Shown here: positions 53,405 through 64,000 of the stretch, in pieces | How positions within the stretch are numbered: the first letter of the stretch is position 1 | Layout: each line of letters opens with the position of its first letter | Source: Chara braunii | Lineage: Eukaryota; Streptophyta; Charophyceae; Charales; Characeae | Assembly (NCBI GenBank): GCA_003427395.1 | Contig: BFEA01000117.1 | Location: forward strand, 3,047,446-3,111,445 | DNA: 64,000 bases | Direction: 5' to 3' | The notes under the pieces: model-generated | Told to the model about the DNA's origin: nothing | Seen by the model: the letters and a program-made list of their open reading frames with translations, nothing else | The model's database searches: none | Position numbers and translations under genes: made by a program

Positions 53405-53770
53405 ACACTCAGATCCAAATAGATGCCAGTGCTTTCGCCAGGATTTCGTATGGGGTTGTGAGTAGTGAGATGGGTCTGCAGTTTTTTAAGTCTTCTCTGT
53501 CCTCTTTCTTGTGAAGTAGTGAAACCACGCTTGTGCTTAGGAATTGGCCTAGGCCTCCCTTGGCCTTGCTGTCGCTGAAGAAGTTGAGAAGGGCCCCCCT
53601 CGAGTGTTGGCCAAAAATGGACCCAGAATTCTTTCGATAGGCCATTGATGCCTAGAGCCTTCTCATACCCCATCTGGGTTAATGCAATTTGAAGTTCACT
53701 CAAGGTGATTGGCTTGTTGAGGTCCTCCGCTTGTTCCGGCGTGATCGTCCTGTCCAGGTAGGACTACACT
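53371..53770 (-). pseudogene. LINE C reverse transcriptase, blocks 0-2
   Basis: Minus-strand frames read MSELQIALTQMGYEKALGINGLSKEFW (block 0-1), SVVSLLHKKEDREDLKNCRPISLL and EILAKALASIWI. They join by frameshift and stop where the inverted block begins. Confidence 0.75.
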
Positions 53771-55084
53771 TACCGGGTAATCTAAACAGGAAAGGGGTAG
53801 AAGTAGAATTCGCCAGGAACGAGGTAAGGATTTCCAAGAATTTGTGGAGGCTCTGGAATCGAGAAGGATTAGCGGTAGTTGATGATGCTACCAGGTCCGT
53901 ATCTAGTCACACAATGGTCTAGATTGGGAGCCTGTTGGTGGGATTGCAATCTGCAATGAAGTTCCAGCCAAAAGGCAGGGAACCAGAAGTACACTGGTAA
54001 AGGGCCTAGCGGGCGAGAGGCAAGTGCATATCAGTCGGTGCAATGAGCAGTCTGGGTCGTTCACCTGGCAGTGAGCAAGGAGGAGGCTGAGCGTGATGGA
54101 GGAGAGCTCCATGGAGGCAGTAGCAGTTTCAAGAAGGAGAGCTCCTCTGCTATGGAGGGAGTAGCAGTAGAGCCCCAAATTGGGCTATGGAGATAGGAGA
54201 ACAGTAGTAGATGAGAGGAGGAAGAGAAGGAAGGAATCGACTGGAAGACTTACCTTTGGCTATGGTGGATCTTCATCTTCACTTACCTTGTTGGCATTGC
54301 ACCAAGAAGGCCGCTGGACGGGTACTGATTGACCTTGGACTTCATTCGTGAGGGAGGCTATGGCAGTTGCAGGAGTAGTAGTTGCGTTGTCCCTTGAATG
54401 GTCCGCTATAGCTACCAGCTCATCTAGGTGGTGAGGAGAGATGGTGGAGTGGTGAAGTGTATCTTTTGGATGTGGATTCTTGTTCACTCATTCATTCATT
54501 TACTCATTGCTATTATTGTATTATATTTAGAAATAAAATAGGAGTCATGCAAGGGATGATGGTGGTGGTGGAGAGAAGAGCAAAGGAGACGTTCGTCTAA
54601 TCTTGTGCTCTTCTTCTTCTTCTTCTTCTTCATCTTCATCCTTTTCTGTTTGTAGTGGCATTCCACTTCTTCTTGAATTGCGGTGGATGGTATTCACTCC
54701 GAGGTGAGTTCGGCATCAAGAATTGGGAAGGATCATAACGAAATAGAAAGAGAGGAGGAGAAGATGGTAGAGGGTGGAGAAAGACGAGAAAGAGATAATA
54801 GGTTCAGATAGACTAATAGTACAGAGCAGAAGGGAGAGAAAAAGAGAAGTTAGGGATATGAATATAGAACATTTGATAAGGCAAAGTTTTATTAGGCTTT
54901 ACTATCACAGTGAATACAACAAAACTGCTCGGAAGCGGTCCACCACCCTTATGGCTATCACTGCTCGTAGGATGCTGCCCTACACGTCCACGGTGGACTC
55001 CTACCCCAGCATCATCAACAGTGGGGGTAAGTAATATCTGCTCTGATACCAAACTACAATGAGCCTGCGCGTTAGCGCTAGCGC
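53771..55084. other. No recognisable gene
   Basis: Contains a short TCT/CTT tract (54608-54645). No domain is recognised on either strand. Confidence 0.4.
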
Positions 55085-55410
55085 TATGGCTGGCGGGCCG
55101 CCGCGGCACGCGGATGGTGGCATGCTGGTTGCTTGCAGGCGAGGCGCTGGCTGGTCGGACGTGGCGGGGCGCTGGCTTCTCGCAGGTGGCGAGGCGCTGG
55201 CTTCTCGCGAGTGGCGAGGCGCTGAATGTGTGAGTGCAGCGAGGCGCTGGCTGCTGGCGGGGGGCGAGGCGCTGGCAACAGGTGAGTGGTGGGGTGCTGG
55301 TGACTTGCAGCTGGCGAGGCGCTGGCTTGGGGTTACTTGTAAGATGCTAGCTGACACGTGGCGTGGTGCTGGCAGCCGACGGGAGGGAGGCGCTGGTGCG
55401 AGGGTGCTGT
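55085..55410. repeat. GC-rich minisatellite, core GCGAGGCGCTGGC
   Basis: About ten imperfect units of roughly 27-35 bp, each carrying GCGAGGCGCTGGC or a variant (GTGGGGTGCTGGT, GAGGGAGGCGCTGGT). Apparent open frames on both strands derive from the repeat. The palindrome GTTAGCGCTAGCGCTA lies at the left edge. Confidence 0.8.
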
Positions 55411-56165
55411 GATGTTGTGAATTAGATGGGGGATAGCGCTTGACGCATGTGCAGTATCCAGAGGCGCTGGGTCATTACTACGTCACAGGCTGACGTGGCA
55501 TCTGGCCTGAGGCACAAAGGAAAAGGGAGAATGGTAGCGGCAGCTGCTGTTTGAACATTTTCCCTGTGCTTTTCACATGAAGTACTCCTAGCCAAGACCT
55601 TTAAAGAGGCTGGAGAGTTCATGCGAGTTGACGAAAGTCGATGTCGGTAGAGGAAAGTGGAGTCAGCCCCGTGGAGACCAAAGTGCGGAGAACGTTGGTC
55701 ATACTTGAAGAATCATCACAGTGCCACTGGGAGAGTATCATCAAGAGAACGGCCAGGAGGTCATCATCAACCTATATATGTGCTTTCGTCTGTTTTTTGT
55801 CTTGTGCAGGTTATCCATCAAGAGCATCAAGATTTTCAGCATTGTCATTTCAGCGGGGGGGTTTCATCAAGGACACCGTCATTTTTGTGGTCCTCATTTG
55901 GTTACCAGTGGCGATCATCATCGGCTTCTCTAATTCGTCATCCATGTTATTTATCTTTTTTTTATCTTCTTCATGATCATCATCCGGACTTCTCTGCAAA
56001 AATCGTAATCATCGTCATCTTCTATTCTCATTACAGCAATAGTGAGCTGTCAATCTTTCACACCGATGCCATCAGGGCATCGCAAGTCTGACATTTCTTA
56101 CTTATTTTCGCCAATTTCATCATCATCATCATCATCATCATCTACCAATCTGAATCTTTATCATC

Positions 56166-56197
<32 letters not shown>

Positions 56198-57285
56198 CGG
56201 TTTCTTTATTAATTTTTTCATCAATCAGTAGTTATCTTTGTGTTGGTGGTTATATTATCATCTCCCAGATAGGCTATGGTCTAGTTGGTAGGTAGGCTGG
56301 TCAGGAAGGGAGCGCTACTCCGCAGGGGTAACACAAGGTGGGAGGTGATTGCCCTCCAGGGAGTAGACGCAGATGATGGGAGCTGACCTGGGCTAGGGCT
56401 GGGCGATATGTATGGCGGCGCATTATCTCCTAGCGGAGGCAGACTAGGTCAGAGTGTTAGTTTTGAGGTACACCTTTTGGGGGAACTGGTTACCTCAAGG
56501 TAGAAGGGAATGGGGAGGTTCTCCCTCTCTCGTTGGGGCTGATAGGAACTTCATGCTGATAGCGGGGTTGGGCTCAGCGAAGGCAGCGAGAGGAGAAGAG
56601 GAAATGAGGGGAGAGGAGGAGAATACATGGAAGAGGGGGAGGGGTGGAGAGAAATAATCATCAGCGTCGTCATCATTATCCATCATCTTTGTGATCATCT
56701 CAGGGTACTCGTCAAATTTCATCATCAGAAAGTTTTGCTGATCAGGATTCTGATACTATCAGATCCTTGATTTCTGGTTGGCATTCTAGATTAGCTGATT
56801 TCCTAATTGAGTCTTCTTGTGTAATGGCCAGGTTGAGTTGGCGCCAGAACGACGCTAGCCGGCGCTGGGGCTGTGCCCTGTAACCTGCTTGTGTAGGGGC
56901 TTGAGGCTTTGTATAGAGGTCTGGAATTGCTGAGGGAGGAAGGCAATCTGTAAACTTGACTAATGGCTACAATCTGGCCGACGATGGTCGGAGCTGGGGT
57001 GGGTAGCGCTGCCCTGTAACCAAGCCAGATTGGGGTGTGAGACCGGGAAGAGGCCTGATTGGTGCACAGCACGGGCTCAATTGTGATTGGTTGTTTGGAA
57101 TGGATACAGGAAATTAGGGATATGATAGTAATTCAGTGCTGAGTAGACAATCTTTCTGATTAGACATCATCTAGCTCTATTTCATGACCTCAATCACCCA
57201 CTCTGACACCCTAAATCATCCAAAATGATCCTCAATCATCCCAAATTTTCATCAATTGTCAATCATCAATGTATTCCCATTATAA
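55411..57285. other. (ATC)n microsatellites; no recognisable gene
   Basis: ATC repeats at 56117-56142 and 56161-56197 on the plus strand. ATCATC-rich sequence is scattered from 55740 to 56740. The open frames are short and without domains. Confidence 0.5.
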
Positions 57286-57371
57286 GGGACGCTGGGCCCG
57301 GTTCCCAGCACGTGATGCTCCCCACGAATAGATTGGAGCAATATTAAAAAATAATAATAATAATAATAATA
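57286..57371 (+). mobile_element. LINE-type tail with (AAT)n
   Basis: GGGACGCTGGGCCCGGTTCCCAGCAC, then CTCCCCACGAATAGATTGGAGC, ending in an AAT-rich microsatellite (57346-57371). The hairpin arms GCTGGG/CCCAGC have changed together relative to GCTGGA/TCCAGC in other copies. Confidence 0.65.
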
Positions 57372-57726
57372 AATGAGAAGCTTTCACAAGTTGATCATGC
57401 ATTCATCCAAAAATGCACTCAAAATGCCAGCTCAGCAATCAAATTGATGATGATGGTGATAGATCATAATGACGAGCACACTTGGCATCGACTATAGCGC
57501 AGCTCCTATGTTACAAGGCCCTTACACACAGCCACACTGCCCCTTTAAACATATTCCACGTCAGCACTCGCACTGATGTCCACAGGTTCTCGCTCTGGGG
57601 AGTGAATAAACAAGCACAATGTCACCCACGCAGCATGCTGACAGGGGGGGGGCTGAGGGAGAGGGAGGGTAGGAAGATGAGGCAGAGAGAAAGGGTGGGA
57701 TTAATAGCAGACTTATCACAACATAA

Positions 57727-57830
57727 CTGATAAGAGAGTGGCTGAGTGCTTAATGCACTGGTTGTCTGCATACCTGCTGCCAGAGTGGTTGGGTCCAAAT
57801 CGCAACAGTAGCAGACTTGATGGGCACAAT
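57727..57830 (+). mobile_element. tRNA-Leu/Ser-like SINE head
   Basis: GTGGCTGAGTGCTTAATGCAC resembles the D-arm/A-box of type II tRNAs, and TTGGGTCCAAATCGCAA, about 55 nt later, resembles the B-box/T-arm. No acceptor stem closes it, so a SINE or decayed tRNA is favoured over a functional gene. Confidence 0.45.
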
Positions 57831-58007
57831 ATCATTGTGTGTGAGCAATTCCCTTCACATTTGCCAGATGCCTTGCTTTGACATGTCTGAAAGGCATTCC
57901 ACGATGCAGACCCCAAATTTGCATTTCAGGGTTAAGGTCTCAAGCCAAGGGAGGCCAAGTCGGCCAGATCAGAAAGGTCACAGTCGGGTACCTTAGGAGT
58001 CAAGTCC

Positions 58008-58165
58008 AACAGGCACCCAGTAAACAGTCACATCCCAAAGGCAAAACTTGCATTCTGTAAGCAAAAGTCACGTCTCGTATTGAAAAGTCATGTCCCACAG
58101 GCAAAGGACACTTCTCCAGGCAAAAGTCGTGTCCCAGAGGCAAGAGTCACATCCCACAGTCAAAA
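58008..58165. repeat. ~21-bp minisatellite
   Basis: Imperfect repeats of the form AAAAGTCRYGTCCCACAGGC, about seven units with length variation. Non-coding. Confidence 0.7.
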
Positions 58166-59397
58166 GTCGTGCTCCACACAGATGAAACGTCGTGACTCAC
58201 AGACCCAAGCAGCAGCACACCAATGAAAATTCGGTCGGGAAAAAGTACACCAGGCCTTGACATTGTGAAGCAAGCAGGCCGTGGGCATGTGGTACGGGTC
58301 CAAGTCAAGTCAATAGGGAAGCAGAGGCTGGGACGAGTTCAGGCTCAGTCCAAGTCAATATATAAGGGACTGGCCAGCCACATTTTCAGGGACATTGCTC
58401 ATTCGTGAGAAGTGTGGGAAGTGCTGCTGAAGCACTTGTGTGCTATCTGCAAGTAGCATGCACTCGAGAGCCCTTCTGGGCAGTGCTGCACTGAGAGGGA
58501 AGGCGGGACAAATAAGTTAGTAGTAGGGATAGAGCTGGGTAGCATGCATTCAGAGTCGAGATTCTCAAGTAGGGAGGCAGTAAGAGGAAGAGAGTGAGAG
58601 CATGCATGAAGAGGATAGAGAGAGAGAGAAAGAGAGAAAGGGAGGCAGAGAGAGAAGAGGGTCACTTATCTTGGTTGAGGATGCTGGAATCGGGTTACTG
58701 AACTCTGCGCTGATGAGCGCTTCGTGACTGGAACTCTGAACTGCTTATTAATGTGATAATTTGCTGGGATATCTAAGCTGCGCTTATTCTGGACTCTGCA
58801 TCTCTGGTCTCCAGTGTGGACGTCGTGTGATCTCTCATTGAGTGCGAATGTGTATGTGCTCATGGTGACGAGCAGAGAGGCTCAATGCATGTCTGCATTT
58901 GCGTGCTTCTATGTGCGGGATTTTGCAATATACTGCACCCTGGAAAACACCGCAAGAAAACTTCCCTATGACGCCCGGATCAGGGTGACTCGTACAACAG
59001 TACGAAATCTCTCTGATGGCAGCTGAAAAACTGCACCTCATTGCGCCCGTCCCGGTCCCGGTCCCGGTCCTGAGACAATTGCTTGAGGTCCACTTCAAGA
59101 GATGTGCCTCTGGCTCATCGTGGTACTACCCTTGCCTTTTATTTCTGGGTGCAGGTTCTCCACATGTCTATGCTCATACTATGCGGGTGGGAGAGAGGCT
59201 TGAAGGCAGGCAGAGCGGGTTCGGTGATGCTCCCTGCTCCAGTGCCAGCACCATGGGAATGCAGGCAAACTCGCATAATGGATGGAGAATCGGCGATGAT
59301 TGAAAAGAAGGTTAAATGGACATCACACTGGACATACGATCAATACACAGAAACGGGGCATTGTCATCGACCTGCGAACACACAAACAGATCCAACC
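58166..59397. other. No recognisable gene
   Basis: GA-rich patches at 58616-58650 and short GGTCCC repeats at 59050-59070. No domain is recognised. Confidence 0.4.
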
Positions 59398-59572
59398 AAC
59401 AGGCCTAGCACAGTTGGTACACCTATGAACTGTTGAAATACAGACCCAAGTTCAAATCCAGATGATAGAACTAGATGAATGAAGTAAAAACTCCTGAATT
59501 ATTTGGGGCCAGTCAGTTCCATGATAATATCTCAAGGCCGTCGCCCTTTGGAGAAAAAAAAAAAAAAAGAAA
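59398..59572 (+). mobile_element. tRNA-derived SINE, copy 2
   Basis: A-box TAGCACAGTTGGT at 59404-59416 and B-box AGTTCAAATCC at 59450-59460 (standard GGTTCAAATCC with one change). The body matches copy 1 at 16.4 kb, and an A-rich tail ends near 59572. Both pol III boxes are readable, so it shows the family's tRNA origin best. Confidence 0.75.
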
Positions 59573-60069
59573 CAGTTCCAAGCACTACAGGAATGACTAA
59601 AAAAGTTAAAAAAACTTAAAAAACATACATTAACATTACCATAATGGCATCCCCGCTGAACTGCAGGCCGCCTCACTGGCTGTGCTAATTACCAACGAAA
59701 TTTTCAGTGGGGATGCTGATTTAGAATCCAGGGCCTATGCAATAGACCTGGAGAGATACTACAAAGATGATTACACTGAAGAGGAAATGGAAGATTGGAC
59801 TGAGATGGACCCCGAAACCAAGCTGGAGACTTCACCTGCCAAAGAAATCAGCGGCAGCATTGGGGAGTACAGGCTGGACGAGTCCATGTCCAATACCCAG
59901 TCTGATCCACCCGGGGACTCAGTGGATTCCATGGAACCCAGCGGCCCAGACGCCACCTAGACCGGAGATACTAGCCCCTTCATGGTAACCATCCAAACCA
60001 ACCATGGAAATGCTTACAAGAGAGGCCAATGTAAAGGGGCAGAAGGTGGACTGGAAAACACAAGGCCTA

Positions 60070-60900
60070 ATCATTCGCAGCTGGAACATCAATGGTCTTG
60101 GGAATATTACAAACAAAGAAGATAAACTAAACGACATAATTAAAGGACTGAAGGACTACTAAAAAGAAACATCAAACATTATTTTTCTGCAAGAAAATCA
60201 CCTTACTAACTCAGAAGACCATCTAAAAATCAGGAAATACTTCACAAGGAAATTAGGTGGAGTAAAGGACGAGGTGTGGGCCTTGGACAACACATCTTGC
60301 ACAAAAGGCACTGAGATTCTCATTCCAAAATCTTCTCGTGTCTACTCGGTCAGCTCAGTACAAGGGGGAGAAATGGACAATGAGATGGTGCCTGATGGAT
60401 TTGAAATGGAAAGAGAAAGAGTTCAGAATAATCAATGTCTACGCACCAAATAATCCATCAGAGAGAGCTGAGTTCACTCTAACAATAAGTCAATTAGTAA
60501 CACCACTCTCGGCCTGCATCATAGGAGGGGGTTGGAATGCTACCCCAGACCCGAACGATGACCGTATCTCCCGGGCAACATCGACTGAAGTGTCACAGGA
60601 AGCAGCTCCGATCCACAAACTTATGATGGACCACAACTTAATTGATCCGTTCCGTACTTTGTACCCAGGCAGAAAAGCTTTCTCCTATGTCACACGGCCT
60701 TCTCCTGGATTGATTACTTCCTTGTCTCCGAATCCTTAATGGGAACTGTCAAGGATGCAGATATCCTGGCTCTCGCATCGTACTCTGGACTGGACCACAA
60801 GCCAATAGAGTTGATATTCAGCTTTGATCAATACATAACTAGAGGAGCCAGTTTTCCCAAGCTTGATAACTCCCTCCTCCTAAGACCGACTTTTCAAGAC
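60070..60900 (+). pseudogene. LINE D AP-endonuclease-like domain
   Basis: Frames read IIRSWNINGLGNITNKEDKL (N-terminal WN.NGL motif), NIIFLQENHLTNSEDH (catalytic QE..HL), INVYAPNNPSERAEF, IIGGGWNATPDPNDD (usually GDFN.), GLDHKPIELIF (DHKP). The frames change near 60330 and 60735. The change of GDFN to GGWN removes the catalytic Asp. Confidence 0.75.
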
Positions 60901-61317
60901 AGTGTTCACGAATGTCGACAAAACTCAAAAGGAACTTTTCTAGAAGGCCACGACAAATGGGAATGGTTCCAAGACAGCTACCTCTCTCTATCCCAGTGGG
61001 TGGCTTGTATCTCTAGGAAACTACCAAATGAACGGAAGTGAAGAAAACAAGTTCTTGAAACAACACTCAAAATTGCCGAGATAAACTTGATAAATAACCC
61101 ATCCTCGCCAATTTACTCATTAACCTTCGAAAGAAAACGGGAAGAGCTTGCTCTATGGAGACAATGGGAACTCAGAGGACTACAACTCAGGGCAAGGATG
61201 AATGAATACGAACTGAATGAAGCAATGACAAAATTCTTCTTTGCAAGAATAAAGGCCAACAATTGATCAAACTCTATAGAAGGCCTCAAAGAGATAGCTG
61301 GTGACCAGTCCACGAGA

Positions 61318-62660
61318 ATGGACAGCGAAGGGATGTTGAAAATAGCCAAGGAATTCTACCAAGAACTATACCAGACCAAAACCTCCGCTCCCACTCCCAC
61401 TCTCGTAAGAGAAGAAAGATCGAAGATGCTCCAATTCCTGGATAGAACGATATCCCAGGATCAGGCAGATGCACTCGATAGACCAATAACCTTAGTGGAA
61501 CTGCAAGCTGCGTTTCACAGCATGAACAATCATAAGACCCCAGGCATTGACAGTTTGACTAAGGAATTATGGGAGAAGTTCTGGCCCACGAGGAATCGAC
61601 CTTCTGAGCTTCTACCAGAACAGCTGGGAGAAAGGAGGATTGGGTGAGCTGTTGAGCAGCAGTGTAGTAACACTACTATACAAGAAGGGGGATTAGAAAG
61701 ACATCCAGAATTATAGGCCCATCTCCTTGCTCACCCTCCCCTACAAGATCTTGGCTAAAGCTCTGACCAATCGGATCTTAAACATCGCTGACAAATGCTT
61801 TCACATAGACTAGGATGGCTTTATCCTAGGAAGATACATTCACGATAACGTTCTAACCTTAAATGAGGCAGCCAGAAAAGTCAAAGAAAAAAGACTAAAT
61901 ACAGCAATCTTGTTTTTTTATTTCGAGAAAACCTATGATTAAGTCAATTGGGCGTTCCTCAATGCAAGCATGGAAAAAATGGGCGTTGGACCCAACTTCA
62001 GGAAATGGGTCAGAGTTCTCTATAACGATGCATCAGGATGTGTTTAGGTCAACGATCTCCTGTCAGAATCTTACCCAATCTCAAGATCAGTGCGACAGGG
62101 GGATCCCCTAGCTCCACCAATCTTTCTATTTGTAATGGAAGTTATCGCTTCCTTCCTACGCAACGACCCCTCAATACAAAGATTGCCAGAGATTAATGTC
62201 GGTACCCCTCACCACATTCAATTCCCAACAGTCATAATGTTTGTTGATGATCTCACGGTGTTTATAAGAGCGTCGGATTCCTCGGTGAAAGCGCTTGTCA
62301 GAGCAATGGAAGCTTTCAGGCTGGCCTCTGAAATGAAAATCAACTGGAAAAAAAACAGCAGGCTTGTGGCTTGCAGAGGGAGAAACACCCAGGTTGCAAG
62401 GTCCCGAAGCTGACATGACGTGGGAAAAACCGGAAGAGCCGACGAGATACCTAGGAATTTTGTTAACTAAGAATGGCCCCGCCCCACAGATGGCACAAAA
62501 CCTGCTAACTAATCAAATCAATAGAATGGGACGATGGGGGAATGCGTTCACCTCATTGTTAGGAAGGGCTCTAACCATCAACACATCTATCTTCTCCATG
62601 ATGTGGTATATTGCCTCCATTTGGACTATACCTGATCACACGACCAAGTAATTGAACCGC
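61318..62660 (+). pseudogene. LINE D reverse transcriptase
   Basis: TPGIDSLTKELWEKFW (block 0), YRPISLLTLPYKILAKALTNRI, MRQGDPLAPPIFLFVMEV, the catalytic MFVDDLTVFIRASDSS, SEMKINWKK, and GRALTINTSIFSMMWYIAS. In-frame stops occur near 61695, 61810, 61940 and 62046. Confidence 0.8.
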
Positions 62661-63340
62661 AGAGCCAGGGCATACCTCTGGTCAGGCGACCCTAACAAAA
62701 GTAAATACATACCCAAGATAACATGGCATTATATAACAAGAAGGTCATCTAAGGGGGGTCTAGGAATCATCGACCCAAAGCAGGAAACTAAAGCTCTTCA
62801 GATCAAATGAATCCTTAAGTTGCTAACCCAACCCAGACTGGCATGGCATAGACTAGCACTGGACAGCATAAGAGCCATAGCTCCTATCGACAGTCCAACC
62901 AACATGTCAAGCCTCTTCTGGGTAATGAATAAGGAGTAGACCCCGAAGACTGGCCGCAAGAGACGGCCAGCAAACACCTCACTGAACGAGTCGCGGCCCC
63001 CTACTCCTTAATGGACTGCTCTTATTAATATATGGAGGGATAATATGCCCAAAAAGAACAAGAAGCCTAAATCTAAGGATGAAGTGTTGCACCAACCTCT
63101 ATTTGGGAACCCATGTGTGAGAGACGCAGGCAATCACTCACTCTCACTTTCAAGGGGCCAGTGATGGCTCTCATGGATCAAGCAAGGAGTGTGGAGGGTC
63201 AGTCACATCTGGGATGAAGACAGAAAGGACTGGATTGACGAGGAAACGATCAAATCCTCCTGAAGGGTTGCCACCGCAGAGATGACAACCTACAAACAGT
63301 GATTAATAGTATCCCGGATGGATGGAAGGACTTACTCAAA

Positions 63341-64000
63341 GATGACTATCTTGGAAGCCAGGCGAATGGGGAGTACTGGCACAAGAGACAGTACCTGCAA
63401 GGCAGTGCCTGCAATCAGGTGGCTGTGGCTGCAACCCTCCCCGCCCAGCTGCACCCAACAGACCCGGTCCAGGGGCAGATTTGGGACATGCAGGTGCAGC
63501 TGGGGTTCAGCCAGGTGGTGGCATGGCCCAGCTGCGGGCCACAACTGGCTGCGGAATTTGTGCGGGTCAGCCGTACAGGCCTCATGCCAATATATATGTA
63601 TATATATGTGTGTGTATATATAGGCTCATATTTTCCACTCGAGCCCTGTGTCGCTGCCCATACAGGGTTGAATGAAAAATATGCAAGGCCCGGAACAAAA
63701 ATGACTTCAACAAAATAATATCAATGTACCTGGACCAAATGAAAGCTCCATGCACTCACTTTCTGAAGACCTGCAGAAGGCAGTTCCAGGGCGGCGGTAA
63801 CATGTTGGAGTCTGTCACTTCGGTTCCATGGGGGCTACAAGTGAGATTCTGGATTGTCACTTCAATGTCATTGGGGCGGGAAACGGCCTTGGGGCAGCAG
63901 GCAGACGAAAATTGAAGTTTTGAAGCCCCTGAGCACGCAGTCCTGACATTGGACATGGGTGAAGTTGCGTGAAGGTTTTTTTTTTTTTTTTTTTTTTTTT
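63341..64000. other. No recognisable gene; terminal T-tract
   Basis: GC-moderate sequence, a TA/TG microsatellite near 63590-63620, and a T-tract from 63978 to the window end, which could be the complement of a poly(A) tail of an element beyond the edge. Confidence 0.5.

Larger units (their letters stand above)
50575..53770 (-). mobile_element. LINE C with in-place internal inversion
   Basis: The T-tract at 50575-50602 is the complement of the poly(A) tail, followed by about 500 bp of 3' UTR. ORF2 C-terminal zf-RVT sequence is on the minus strand at 51115-51492, and RT blocks 0-2 are on the minus strand at 53371-53760. The 1.9 kb between (about 51493-53404) encodes the middle of ORF2 but on the plus strand. 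Re-inverting that block restores the expected domain order at both joints, so the middle was flipped after insertion. Confidence 0.75.
59682..63340 (+). mobile_element. LINE D (L1-type), degenerate
   Basis: Plus-strand LINE with a short acidic frame (59682-59960), endonuclease (about 60070-60900), RT (about 61320-62660) and a C-terminal region to about 63340. Many stops and frameshifts. The 3' end and poly(A) are not clear. It belongs to the same family as LINEs A-C judging by shared RT strings such as EAFRLASEMK.NW.K and LTINTSIFSMMWYIASIW. Confidence 0.8.

Noticed and set aside
57727-57830. tRNA gene
   Set aside because: The A- and B-box-like strings are present but no acceptor stem or complete cloverleaf forms; the same applies at 23866-23965.

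Overview
The window looks like repeat-dominated nuclear DNA of a green-lineage plant or streptophyte alga. Evidence: Ty3/gypsy LTR retrotransposons with a primer-binding site resembling plant initiator tRNA-Met, L1-type LINEs, tRNA-derived SINEs, a plant-type U6 snRNA retrocopy, long GA/CA/CT microsatellites and type III hammerhead ribozymes. A charophyte such as Chara would fit, but that is inference. No single-copy housekeeping gene was recognised. Almost every coding signal is a mobile-element gene, often broken by stops, frameshifts or nested insertions. Short N runs mark assembly joints, and two of the single-N joints are flanked by duplicated sequence.

Layout. 1-8.2 kb: Ty3 element 1 on the plus strand, cut by the window edge: gag-pro-pol, two overlapping ORFs after pol, then a ~3 kb 3' LTR carrying its own ORF. 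It is interrupted by a hAT-like MITE (8-bp target duplication) and a GTAC-rich insertion (9-bp duplication). 8.2-24 kb: non-coding DNA with LINE 3' ends, SINEs, microsatellites and foldbacks; two sizeable ORFs (a possible LINE ORF1 at 17-18 kb and a poly-Asn ORF at 20.4-21.4 kb, minus); and a tandem plus inverted array of hammerhead-core repeats at 22.3-22.7 kb. 24.15-35.47 kb: a complete minus-strand Ty3 element 2 with ~2.5 kb LTRs and a 5-bp target duplication. 36.2-42.6 kb: a third, older Ty3 copy split by two minus-strand LINEs. 42.9-44.3 kb: an unrecognised Cys-rich region with three RING-like units. 45.1-48.0 kb: a tandem non-coding repeat, monomer about 1.55 kb, with type III hammerhead motifs. 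50.6-53.8 kb: a LINE whose middle is inverted in place and which carries a U6 retrocopy. 54-59.6 kb: minisatellites and SINEs. 59.7-63.3 kb: a degenerate plus-strand LINE.

How the parts relate. The two Ty3 elements share an unusual plan: gag-pro-pol with RT/RNase H but no visible integrase, then an acidic ORF overlapped in the +1 frame by a second conserved ORF, then LTRs that contain a further sense ORF. The LINEs share a 3' tail with a short hairpin (GCTGGA...TCCAGC) that is reused across the window. The hammerhead repeats, next to TA or CA microsatellites and in tandem/inverted arrangement, resemble retrozymes or Penelope-like pseudo-LTRs. The ribozyme repeats and the extra Ty3 ORFs are the strongest candidates for something undescribed.
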